This document shows positions 1 to 6,411 of a stretch of DNA of 9,016 nt, piece by piece. Location of the stretch: contig DHLW01000179.1 of the NCBI GenBank assembly GCA_002405485.1, positions 8,104 to 17,119 of the forward strand. The letters run 5' to 3'. Within the stretch, counting starts at the first letter, position 1. The number at the start of each line of letters is the position of its first letter. The DNA comes from Phycisphaerales bacterium UBA4658 (GTDB lineage Bacteria; Planctomycetota; Phycisphaerae; Phycisphaerales; UBA1924). The notes under the pieces were generated by a model. That model saw nothing but the letters and a program-made list of their open reading frames with translations, was not told where the DNA came from and made no database searches. The position numbers were made by a program, and so were the translations under genes.

Positions 1-380
1 CGGAACATCTTCTGAGGATGTCGATGCTGCGCAAGGCCGATCAGCGAGCGCTTGACCGTCGTGGGTCGGGACGGATCCGCCACCAGCGCGTCGGCCCCCA
101 CACCCGCCGCGGCCAGCGCCGACCGCAGCAGATCCGCCTCCCGATCGTCCCCGGTCACTCCGACCGCGTGCACCCTCGCCCGCATGGCGACCAGATCCAG
201 ACAGACGTTCGCCGCGCCGCCCGGGCGATCCTCGCTCCGCTTCACGTGCAGGACCGGCACGGGGGCCTCGGGGCTCAATCGATCGGCATTCCCGAACACG
301 AGCTGATCGAGCATGTAATCGCCGATGACCACGGCGTTGAACGGCTTCCAGCGTGACAGTGTGTCCAGCAGCTTGCTCAT
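1..380 (-). CDS. rfaE1: D-glycero-beta-D-manno-heptose-7-phosphate kinase (RfaE1/HldE N-terminal domain), partial
   Basis: PfkB-family sugar kinase that phosphorylates D-glycero-D-manno-heptose 7-phosphate at C1, a cytoplasmic step towards ADP-heptose for the LPS inner core. About 126 residues are visible and the frame is open to the window edge, so the C-terminal part is missing. Seen in order: GDYMLD (20-25), SPEAPVPVL (36-44), PGGAANV (53-59), a VGVTGDD segment, and RPTTVKRSLI near the edge. The SPEAPVPV plus GGAANV pair is what separates the RfaE group from other PfkB kinases. The ATG at 380 gives the family's usual N-terminus, though the Shine-Dalgarno is weak. It lies 14 bp after the lpxK stop and is probably cotranscribed with it. 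Whether a nucleotidyltransferase domain follows (bifunctional HldE) or not (single-domain HldA/RfaE1) cannot be seen here. Confidence 0.9.
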   Translation of the reverse strand, partial: MSKLLDTLSRWKPFNAVVIGDYMLDQLVFGNADRLSPEAPVPVLHVKRSEDRPGGAANVCLDLVAMRARVHAVGVTGDDREADLLRSALAAAGVGADALVADPSRPTTVKRSLIGLAQHRHPQKMF

Positions 381-394
381 CTGAGGTCTTCAGT

Positions 395-1468
395 TTATGC
401 CTTCGGGCCCAACCGCCCGGCCGAGAGCACCAGTTCGTCCACCGCCTCGCGTCCGTCGTCGAAAACCAGGGACAGGTCGGGACGAACCACGGGGCACGGC
501 CAGCAATCGGACGGGTACCGCCGCAGTTTGGACCAGTCCTTGTCGGTCACCACGATCCACTCCGCTCGGTGCTTTTCCGCCTCGCGCGCAAGCCGATCAA
601 CCGTGGCCCGCTCAAACGGATCGTGATCTCGAAGCGTCATGGTCGTCACCCGACCGGGATCGCCCACGACCAGGCCAAGCGACCGGACGAACGCATCGGG
701 ATGTCCGATCGCGCAGCATCCGACCACCCTTCGGCCCTCCAGCGTCTCCAGCGGGAGCAGGCGGTCATCACCGGTCGCCGAGCCGTCGGCATGCTTGAGC
801 GCTGTCCACATGTGCCGGGTCTGCCCGACCGGCGATCGCCCATGCAGCCGGCGAATGTCCGCTCTCAGCGATCGAAGATGGTCCTCGCTCGCCAGTTCGG
901 CATGGGTCAGCACCACGGCCGCGGCACGTCTGAGCGCGCTCGGCGGCTCGCGCAGCCATCCGCGAGGAAGCAGCCGATCCTCAAAGACCGACCGCCCCGG
1001 CGTGGCATCGACAAGCACGATGTCGAGATCGCGCGCAATCTGTCGATGCTGAAAGCCGTCGTCGAGGACCACGCGATCCACGCCAATGGCGGCGTCTGCA
1101 AGCAGCGCCCGGACGCCCACGATCCGATCCGGCCGCGCCACGATCGGCACATGCGGGAAGGCCCGTCGATAGGCGTCGGTCTCGTCAGGAGCGGCGTCGC
1201 CGTGCCCGCGAGCCGTGTAGCCGCGCATCGCGACACAGGGCGAGAGCCCGGCCCTCAGGAGCACCCCGAGGACGTGCATGACCATCGGCGTCTTGCCCGT
1301 GCCTCCGACGGAGAGGTTCCCGATGCTGATCACGGGCACCCCGACGCGATGCACTCCGATGCCCCGGTCGAATCGGCGATTGCGTGCCGCGATCACAGCC
1401 CGGTAGAGGGGCTCAACGACTCGCCCCAGCAGCGGGACGGGCCCAGGGCGGGGCGCTCCCTCAGCCAC
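395..1468 (-). CDS. lpxK: Tetraacyldisaccharide 4'-kinase LpxK
   Basis: Membrane-associated kinase that adds the 4'-phosphate to the tetraacyldisaccharide 1-phosphate precursor, giving lipid IVA. I place the start at GTG 1468 (357 aa). It is preceded by a GGGGGAG-type Shine-Dalgarno with about 9 nt spacing, overlaps the upstream stop by 8 bp, and leaves the family-like N-terminal helix (PLYRAVIAARNRRFD) intact. The frame stays open to 1612, but that extra stretch is low-complexity and overlaps the upstream gene. Motifs in this numbering are a P-loop with GGTGKTP (55-61), MRGY (81-84), DDGFQHR (136-142) and then LLPRGWLREP, all standard LpxK signatures. The length is slightly above the usual 320-350 aa. 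It sits between an unknown membrane protein and a heptose kinase, consistent with an LPS assembly operon. Confidence 0.95.
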   Translation of the reverse strand: MAEGAPRPGPVPLLGRVVEPLYRAVIAARNRRFDRGIGVHRVGVPVISIGNLSVGGTGKTPMVMHVLGVLLRAGLSPCVAMRGYTARGHGDAAPDETDAYRRAFPHVPIVARPDRIVGVRALLADAAIGVDRVVLDDGFQHRQIARDLDIVLVDATPGRSVFEDRLLPRGWLREPPSALRRAAAVVLTHAELASEDHLRSLRADIRRLHGRSPVGQTRHMWTALKHADGSATGDDRLLPLETLEGRRVVGCCAIGHPDAFVRSLGLVVGDPGRVTTMTLRDHDPFERATVDRLAREAEKHRAEWIVVTDKDWSKLRRYPSDCWPCPVVRPDLSLVFDDGREAVDELVLSAGRLGPKA

Positions 1469-1916
1469 GCGTCGCTTCTCCCCCACCCTGCCCTGCCCCA
1501 CTGCCTCCCTTGCCGGACGATTGCCCGGGGCGCGACGAGCGCCGGTCAGATCGCATCTGCGCCCGCAGCCGCCGATGCTCGATCCAGCCCGACCTGGTCG
1601 TTTCCCAGGCATCCACCAGTGCCAGCATCACTACGATCGCCAGCAGACCCACGATCGCCAGCCAGGTGAGCACGAACCGCTGCGACGCTCCGGGCTGCGT
1701 CCGCGGATCCGTCACCACGTCCGCAATGCCCAGCGCATAGGCGAGCAGCCCCGTAAGCACAAGCATCAGCATGCCCGCGGCAATCCGCAACCGACGACGA
1801 TGGACGGGCATGTCCGACGCATGCACACTCAGCACGTGCGCGGCGACTCCGACCATCGTGAGCGCCGCAAGCGGGATCACCACCCACCCGGGCAGCATGG
1901 CTTCGCCGAGCGTCAT
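1461..1916 (-). CDS. Hypothetical membrane protein with three predicted helices
   Basis: I do not recognise this 151 aa protein. Three hydrophobic segments are visible at about residues 11-31, 43-65 and 81-103. A basic loop (HRRRLR, 39-44) lies between helices 1 and 2. After helix 3 comes a charged stretch rich in Arg (about 105-129) and then a Gly/Ser-rich low-complexity tail (131-151). By the positive-inside rule the basic loop and the C-terminal tail would be cytoplasmic. The start is ATG 1916, 5 bp after the maf stop, with AAGGG just upstream; a second ATG at residue 7 is possible. The stop overlaps the lpxK start by 8 bp, and the DNA for the Gly-rich tail also supplies the lpxK Shine-Dalgarno, so the two are probably translationally coupled. 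The position between maf and lpxK suggests an envelope role, which is inference only. Confidence 0.8.
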   Translation of the reverse strand: MTLGEAMLPGWVVIPLAALTMVGVAAHVLSVHASDMPVHRRRLRIAAGMLMLVLTGLLAYALGIADVVTDPRTQPGASQRFVLTWLAIVGLLAIVVMLALVDAWETTRSGWIEHRRLRAQMRSDRRSSRPGQSSGKGGSGAGQGGGEATRG

Positions 1917-1921
1917 CACCC

Positions 1922-2617
1922 TTAATCGTACCGAACACCCGCCCGCGACGCATCGCCGGGCAGGCCGAAGCGCCGAAGCCGCTCCACCACCAGCCCGACG
2001 GGCAGGCCCATGATCGTCCCCGGGTCGCCTTGGAAGGTGACCGGCCAGCCCGCGCCGATCCGCTCGCTCAGGTTGTACCCCCCCGCCTTGCCCTTCCACG
2101 CCCCGGTGGCGACATAGGCGTCAATGTCCTCATCCGAGATGGGTCCGAGTTTCACACGCGCGGCCTGGGACGCGAGTTCCCGCTCGCCCGTCTCCTGCCG
2201 AAGCAGCGCGATGCCCGTGATCACCTCGTGCTCGTCGTCGCGCATCGATCGGAGCATCTCCCGGGCCTCCGAATCGGTCGTGGGGGTTCCTATGAGTCTC
2301 CCGCGATGCACGATGACCGTGTCGGCTCCCAGCACGATCGGCGCGCGGATCGATCCGCCCACGCCCGTCGCCATTCGCGACGCCCGGGCCGCGGTCGACG
2401 CCTTCAGAAACGCCAGCGCCATCGCCCACTCGCTGGGAGTGACCCCGCTTCCGGGGTGCAACTGCGCGTCATCCAGCCCGGGATGGGCGGCGTCATGCTC
2501 GATCCCCGCCTGCGAGAGCAGCTCGCGACGCCGCGGCGACCTGCTGGCCAGATGCACGCGCGGCATGCCCGCGGTCGAGTCCGGACCATCCCTCGTTTGC
2601 TCCGGCCGTGCGCTCAC
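1922..2617 (-). CDS. maf: Maf-family nucleoside triphosphate pyrophosphatase
   Basis: Cytoplasmic house-cleaning enzyme that hydrolyses non-canonical or excess nucleoside triphosphates to the monophosphate and pyrophosphate. I chose GTG 2617 (231 aa) because AGGAAG lies 7 nt upstream. ATG 2566 (214 aa) is closer to the family's 190-210 aa but has no clear ribosome binding site. Motifs from the GTG start are LASRSPRRRELLSQAG (23-38), VLGADTVI with the expected catalytic Asp99, GTPTTDSEAREML (110-122), HEVITGIALL (130-139), KGKAGGYNL (175-183) and a final GDPGTIMGLPV. Two family positions look altered: the common GKP reads GTP, and the acidic residue after the first motif is Asp (LDD) where Glu is usual. 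The preferred substrate (dTTP/UTP or modified GTP) cannot be told from sequence. It is the first gene of the minus-strand LPS cluster. Confidence 0.92.
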   Translation of the reverse strand: MSARPEQTRDGPDSTAGMPRVHLASRSPRRRELLSQAGIEHDAAHPGLDDAQLHPGSGVTPSEWAMALAFLKASTAARASRMATGVGGSIRAPIVLGADTVIVHRGRLIGTPTTDSEAREMLRSMRDDEHEVITGIALLRQETGERELASQAARVKLGPISDEDIDAYVATGAWKGKAGGYNLSERIGAGWPVTFQGDPGTIMGLPVGLVVERLRRFGLPGDASRAGVRYD

Positions 2618-2624
2618 AAGACTG

Positions 2625-2630
2625 CTTCCT
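2625..2630 (-). promoter_or_regulatory. Shine-Dalgarno for maf, decides the GTG start
   Basis: AGGAAG read on the minus strand, 7 nt before GTG 2617. It is the best ribosome binding site near this gene and is the reason for preferring the GTG over ATG 2566, which has none. Confidence 0.6.
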
Positions 2631-2701
2631 GGCCGCGCTTTGGCGCGGGCCCGTCCCCGATCGAGGGTAGAACTTCGCGGGCACTGCGGTTGATGCTCCC
2701 G

Positions 2702-2716
2702 CGGTACTGTGTACCG
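2702..2716. repeat. Short perfect inverted repeat (operator-like dyad)
   Basis: CGGTAC-TGT-GTACCG: 6 bp perfect arms around a 3 bp centre, roughly mid-spacer between maf and the nitrilase gene. It could be a binding site for a dimeric regulator acting on either direction. It is short enough to be chance, and no T-run follows, so a terminator is unlikely. Confidence 0.3.
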
Positions 2717-2855
2717 ATTCGACGGCAGCGGGTTGTGCATCTCGACCATCCGGTCACGCGATCTTGGCGCGCATCATCCCGCCATCGGTTGTCATTCGCG
2801 AATCCGAGCGAGCGATCTTCGCCTCTACGATCTACCATCGGCGGGAGCGCGACGC

Positions 2856-3671
2856 ATGAAGGCCCATCTCGTTCAACTCGACATCGCCTGGGAGGATCGT
2901 CCGACAAACCATGCGCGTGTTCGGGATCTCATACGGTCGGTCGACGTCCAGACCGGCGATCTGATCGTCCTTCCGGAGATGTTCGACACCGGCTTCTCCT
3001 TCCGTCTTCAGACGACCGCCGACACCAACAACACCACGCTTGGCTTCCTGGTCGACCTTGCCCGCGGCACCGGAGCGACCGTGCACGGCTCCCGCACCAC
3101 CATCGGACCCGACGGCCGAGGACGCAACTGCGCCACCGTCATCGGGCCCGACGGATCGCTGCTCTGCGAGTTCCACAAGGTCCACCCGTTCTCACTGGGC
3201 AAGGAGTCCGAGCACTTCACCGGCGGGCGCGTCGTCCCCACGTACGACTGGCTGGCGCCAGGCGGGGAACGTGTCGCCCGTGTGACCCCGGCAGTCTGCT
3301 ACGACCTGCGGTTCCCGGAGCTCTTCCGCATCGGCCTGCTCGCCGGAGCGGAGGTGTTCGTCATCGCCTCCAACTGGCCGACCACGCGGGAGTACCACCG
3401 CAACGTGCTCTCCATCGCGCGAGCCATTGAGAATCAGGCCTTCGTGCTGAGCGTGAACCGCTGCGGCAGGGATCCGTCGCTGGAGTACGCCGGGGGCACA
3501 CTCGCCGTCAGCCCAAGGGGCGAAACCATCGGGGAACTCGGTGCATCACAGGGCGTGCTCAGCGTCGAGATCGACATGGACGACCTCCGCCGCTGGCGGC
3601 GGACCTTTCCCGCGTGGCGGGATCATGCCCTCCTCCACGCGGCTGTGGGTGCAGGCTCCGGTCCGTCATGA
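2856..3671 (+). CDS. Carbon-nitrogen hydrolase, omega-amidase (YafV/Nit2) type
   Basis: Cytoplasmic nitrilase-superfamily amidase of 271 aa. The Glu-Lys-Cys triad is visible: Glu41 in LPEMFDTGFS, Lys108 in FHKVHPF and Cys148 in AVCYDLRFPELF. The PEMF-TGFS motif, the ASNWP segment, RAIENQAFVLSVNRCG and the terminal FPAWRD are shared with E. coli YafV and Nit2-type omega-amidases. Known members deaminate alpha-ketoglutaramate or alpha-ketosuccinamate, the 2-oxo amides left by glutamine or asparagine transamination and by methionine salvage. ATG 2856 is preceded by GGGAG (2842-2846) and starts the first beta strand exactly where the family does; the frame is open further upstream to ATG 2709, but those residues do not resemble the family. 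It is followed after 158 bp by two PilZ genes. The exact substrate is inferred; other amidases of the superfamily remain possible. Confidence 0.9.
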   Translation: MKAHLVQLDIAWEDRPTNHARVRDLIRSVDVQTGDLIVLPEMFDTGFSFRLQTTADTNNTTLGFLVDLARGTGATVHGSRTTIGPDGRGRNCATVIGPDGSLLCEFHKVHPFSLGKESEHFTGGRVVPTYDWLAPGGERVARVTPAVCYDLRFPELFRIGLLAGAEVFVIASNWPTTREYHRNVLSIARAIENQAFVLSVNRCGRDPSLEYAGGTLAVSPRGETIGELGASQGVLSVEIDMDDLRRWRRTFPAWRDHALLHAAVGAGSGPS

Positions 3672-3711
3672 TTCTCGGACCACGCGTCGATCCTCAGTCC
3701 ACCCCTTCGAC

Positions 3712-3777
3712 CGACACAACCCGCGCAATCGCACCGGCGGCACGACACACCGGGCCCCCATGTCGCGCCGACACACC
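3712..3777 (+). repeat. Three direct copies of CGACACAMC in the PilZ leader
   Basis: CGACACAAC at 3712-3720 and CGACACACC at 3743-3751 and 3769-3777, spaced 31 and 26 bp start to start, in the 158 bp spacer between the nitrilase stop and the first PilZ gene. The rest of the spacer is C-rich with no hairpin-plus-T-run terminator and no clear -35/-10 pair. The copies could be activator sites or chance in skewed sequence. Confidence 0.3.
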
Positions 3778-3829
3778 ACGCCGCGCCGCTCCTGGCCGAT
3801 GACCTCGCATCGATCCTGGAGTCTTCCAC

Positions 3830-4186
3830 ATGTCCGCTCGAACGCCGAACTCGCAAGATCGTCGCAAATCCGGTCGGCTCGCGATCGCCGGAGACACGCA
3901 CTGCCAGTTCGGCCCCCTGGTCGATCTGAGCAAGGGCGGTTGCAAGATCGTGGCCCGAAAGCCCATCAGCCTTCCGGCTGGCGCAACGGTCAATCTCAAG
4001 CTCGAGTGCCCGGGTGCCAGCATGCTCGTGCCCGCGCATCCCGTCTCGACGCGCAAGCGCAAGGACGGGCTGTACGACATCAGCTTCATGTTCCACTTCA
4101 CAAGCGACAAGATCGAGAGCCAGATCATCTCGTTTGCCCGGACGGCCAGGATGAACGTCGAGTATTCCCTCAAGCCGACCGGCTGA
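3830..4186 (+). CDS. Single-domain PilZ protein (probable c-di-GMP binding)
   Basis: Small soluble protein of 118 aa consisting of little more than a PilZ domain, the usual cytoplasmic receptor for cyclic di-GMP. The two ligand-binding motifs are intact: RRKSGR (11-16, RxxxR) and VDLSKGGCKI (31-40, DxSxxG with Asp32, Ser34 and Gly37). Only 15 residues separate Arg16 and Asp32, shorter than in most PilZ domains, so the first strand hairpin is compact. The rest (LPAGATVNLKLECP and DISFMFHFTS) matches the later beta strands, followed by a C-terminal helix. ATG 3830 has GGAG 8 nt upstream. There is no signal peptide or transmembrane segment, and no output domain, so it would act by binding a partner. 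A second PilZ gene begins 57 bp downstream. Confidence 0.85.
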   Translation: MSARTPNSQDRRKSGRLAIAGDTHCQFGPLVDLSKGGCKIVARKPISLPAGATVNLKLECPGASMLVPAHPVSTRKRKDGLYDISFMFHFTSDKIESQIISFARTARMNVEYSLKPTG

Positions 4187-4243
4187 TCTCCACCGTCCTC
4201 TCCCGACCAGTCAAGCCGAGCCCGTCAACACGACGACGTTCCC

Positions 4244-4630
4244 ATGGCCGCCCAACGAGACCATCTCACCCGCGCCGGTCTGAAGCTCTTGAAGAAACTC
4301 GTCTTCGACGAGTCCACTCTCGAACCGGAGAATCGACGCCGCGACGAGCGCCATGCGGTCGTCGGGGAGGTCGTGGTCGTGCAGCTCTCCAAAGCGGGCG
4401 AGCCGACCGGCAAGACCAAGGTCTTCATCCGGGACCTGTCGAAGAGCGGCTGCGGGCTTTGGTCGCGGACGAGCTTCGACCCCGGTTCGGTGGTCATTCT
4501 GCAGTTCGGCGCGACCCCGGAGCAGCCCCCGTCCAATCGCAAGGCGATCGTCGCCCACTGTCGCGGGCACGAGGGAAGCGGATTCGCCGTTGGCTGCCGC
4601 TTCATCAACGAGTCCGCCGAGGCCGCCTGA
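4244..4630 (+). CDS. Single-domain PilZ protein with N-terminal helical extension
   Basis: A 128 aa soluble protein. Residues 1-30 form a likely amphipathic helix (RAGLKLLKKLVFDE), followed by a PilZ domain. RRRDERHAV (31-39) supplies RxxxR (Arg32, Arg36), and IRDLSKSGCGLW (62-73) supplies DxSxxG (Asp64, Ser66, Gly69). Both motifs for cyclic di-GMP are complete. The end (GFAVGCRFINES) matches the last PilZ strand. It shares only the motifs with the preceding PilZ protein, so the pair is not a recent duplication. ATG 4244 is the only sensible start, but no Shine-Dalgarno is evident, suggesting weak or coupled translation. It is probably cotranscribed with the first PilZ gene. Its stop lies 15 bp from the murJ stop on the other strand. 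Confidence 0.87.
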   Translation: MAAQRDHLTRAGLKLLKKLVFDESTLEPENRRRDERHAVVGEVVVVQLSKAGEPTGKTKVFIRDLSKSGCGLWSRTSFDPGSVVILQFGATPEQPPSNRKAIVAHCRGHEGSGFAVGCRFINESAEAA

Positions 4631-4647
4631 GACCGGCCGGATCGGTC
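4631..4647. terminator. Weak dyad in the convergent PilZ/murJ gap
   Basis: GACCG, 7 bp, CGGTC in the 15 bp between convergent stops, with the last 2 bases inside the murJ stop codon. A convergent gap needs termination in both directions, but the arms are only 5 bp and no T-run follows on either strand, so this is a weak candidate. Confidence 0.2.
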
Positions 4648-6367
4648 AGTCCGATGCATCATCGCCGGCCGACGTCGTCCGTGCGCCGCGGTGCATGACC
4701 CACGACAACTCGCTGACCCGCAGAATCCTCGAGACGAGGAGATAGCTCACGCCCCCCGTCGCCGTCGCGGCGAGCAGGCGCACAAGCTGCCACACCCACG
4801 CCGAACCCAACGCACCGCCCGAACGCACCGGCGTCGAGGTCGGCATGAAGACCAGGACCGCGTACACCACGCCGCCCATCGCGATCGATGCGGCAGCGAT
4901 CTTGAGCACCCCCTTGACGACGTGCCCGTCGATCACGGGGCCGCGCGATCCGACGCGACGAAGCAGGCGCGTGCACAGCACCCCAAGCACCCCGGCCTGG
5001 AGCAAGGCGCTCACGGCGGTTCCCCACGCCAGGCCCGCCTCCCGCAGCGGCCAGATGAACGTGAGATTCAGCGCGACGTTGACGGCGATCATGCACAGCG
5101 AGATGCGCATCGGAGTGCTGGTATCGCCCTGCGCATAAAACGCCCGCGTAAAGACCTGGTTGATCGAGTAGGCCCAGATCCCGGTCGCAAAGCCCATGAG
5201 CACCGCCGCCGATCGCTCCAGACTCGAGAGCGACCACCCGGAGACCCCGTGCCCATACAGCACCGCGGTCAGGTCATGCCTGACCAGAATGAGCCCGACC
5301 GTGGCGGGGATGCCGATGAACAGCGAGATCCGCACCCCGCGCCGCAGTGTATCGGCAAAGGCCTCCGGCTCGCGCGCGTGCCTGGCCAGAAGCGGGAACG
5401 CCGCCGTCGCCACCGCGATCCCGAACACACCCAGCGGGAACTGATACAGACGCGCCGTCAGCGCCAAAATGCCGTTGCTGGCCTCATCGAGCGTGACGGC
5501 TTTGCCGAACATCGTGGGACCGACCCAGATCGGCCACATCGCGATGATCGTGTCCAGCAGGGTGTTGACCTGCAGTGTGCCAAGCCCGATCGCGACGGGC
5601 ACGAACTTCCGCAGCATGCGGACGCCCCTCTCCCGAACGATCGACCATCGTCCGGTCCACCGCGCATGCGATCTGAGCGTCCACCAGAAGAAGCCGAGCT
5701 GGGTCGCCCCGCTGAGCACCGTCGCCGCGCCGAGCACGTACGCGGCTGACGCTTCGCCGCGCACGCCGCTCAGCGTGTAGTACAACCCGGCGACGATGAT
5801 GAACGCGTTGAGCACCACCGGGCCGCTGGCGGCGACGGCGAATCGTCCGTGCACCTGCAGCATCCCCGCCAGGATCGCCACCATGCAAATGAACGGCATG
5901 AACGGCAGCATCACCATGACGAGCTGGATCGACAGCGTGCGCTGCGCGTCGCCCGGGGCGACAAGCAGCACCGCCAGCAGCACCGCCTCGATCAGCAGCG
6001 TCAGCCCCCCGGTCACGATTCCAAGAATGGCGAGCGTCATCGACGCGAGCGCGTTCGACTCTTCCGGGCTGCGCCGGGCGGCGTCGGTGTACTCCGGTAT
6101 GAACGCCGCGGACAGGGCCCCCTCGCCGAACAACCGCCGAAACATGTTCGGAATGGCGAACGCCGCCGCGAACGCCGAGTTCACCGGACCATCGCCGAAG
6201 ATCCGTCCGAGCATGACGTCGCGAACCAGCCCGCCAAGGCGCGACGCCAGCGTCATGAGCGAAGTCGCCCGCACCGCGCGAGCGAGGGTGTGGTGCCGCT
6301 CGATGGTCGGCGCTCCAGGCGCACCCTCCGAGGAGCCCGATCTGGAACTGGAATCAGCTTCCGACAT
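4646..6367 (-). CDS. murJ: Lipid II flippase MurJ (MviN family)
   Basis: Inner-membrane flippase of the MOP superfamily that moves lipid II from the cytoplasmic to the periplasmic face for peptidoglycan synthesis. It has 573 aa with about 14 hydrophobic segments, in line with bacterial MurJ (510-580 aa). Family signatures are SRLGGLVRDVMLGRIFG (42-58) and IPNMFRRLFGEGALSAAFIP (72-91), carrying the conserved arginines of the central cavity. Later come LTARLYQFPLGVFGIAVATAAFPLL, which includes the usual QFPLG-type turn, and the FTRAFYAQGDTSTPMRIS segment. A Ser-rich hydrophilic tail of about 25 residues precedes the first helix. ATG 6367 is the only start close to that helix, though it lacks a Shine-Dalgarno. 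The frame is open far upstream (to 7132), but that stretch lies over the antiporter gene and does not resemble MurJ. The gap to the antiporter stop is 44 bp, so an operon is likely. Confidence 0.95.
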   Translation of the reverse strand: MSEADSSSRSGSSEGAPGAPTIERHHTLARAVRATSLMTLASRLGGLVRDVMLGRIFGDGPVNSAFAAAFAIPNMFRRLFGEGALSAAFIPEYTDAARRSPEESNALASMTLAILGIVTGGLTLLIEAVLLAVLLVAPGDAQRTLSIQLVMVMLPFMPFICMVAILAGMLQVHGRFAVAASGPVVLNAFIIVAGLYYTLSGVRGEASAAYVLGAATVLSGATQLGFFWWTLRSHARWTGRWSIVRERGVRMLRKFVPVAIGLGTLQVNTLLDTIIAMWPIWVGPTMFGKAVTLDEASNGILALTARLYQFPLGVFGIAVATAAFPLLARHAREPEAFADTLRRGVRISLFIGIPATVGLILVRHDLTAVLYGHGVSGWSLSSLERSAAVLMGFATGIWAYSINQVFTRAFYAQGDTSTPMRISLCMIAVNVALNLTFIWPLREAGLAWGTAVSALLQAGVLGVLCTRLLRRVGSRGPVIDGHVVKGVLKIAAASIAMGGVVYAVLVFMPTSTPVRSGGALGSAWVWQLVRLLAATATGGVSYLLVSRILRVSELSWVMHRGARTTSAGDDASD

Positions 6368-6411
6368 GGGATCGATCGATATCGGCTCGCGCGGGCGTGG
6401 AAGCCGAGCCC

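Larger units (their letters stand above)
2618..2855. promoter_or_regulatory. Divergent intergenic spacer, probably carrying promoters for both flanking units
   Basis: This 238 bp non-coding spacer separates the minus-strand maf cluster from the plus-strand nitrilase, so promoters in both directions are expected from layout. On the plus strand TACGAT (2826-2831) resembles a -10 box, but no good -35 lies 16-18 bp upstream. I found no convincing sigma-70 pair in either direction. Open frames on both strands run into the spacer as extensions of the neighbours, but neither has family homology I recognise. The clearest element is the dyad at 2702-2716. Confidence 0.45.

Noticed and set aside
353..1669. 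438-residue open frame on the plus strand opposite lpxK.
   Set aside because: Its product is Arg/Pro/His-rich with no fold-like pattern, while the minus strand encodes a complete LpxK with P-loop and DDGFQHR.
2703..2831. A sigma-70 promoter such as TTGATG (2690) or TTGTCA (2789) paired with a -10 box.
   Set aside because: Spacing and -10 matches are poor for each; only an isolated TACGAT at 2826 is plausible, too little for a separate call.
2030..3430. Long plus-strand open frame (466 codons) spanning maf, the spacer and half of the nitrilase gene.
   Set aside because: It crosses two well-supported genes in other frames and shows the Arg/Pro/His composition of a shadow frame.
3541..4698. 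385-residue plus-strand frame running through both PilZ genes.
   Set aside because: Both PilZ domains are intact in other frames, and this frame gives only basic low-complexity sequence.
4691..5749. 352-residue plus-strand open frame opposite murJ.
   Set aside because: Charged, low-complexity shadow of the hydrophobic murJ codons on the other strand; no recognisable motif or ribosome binding site.
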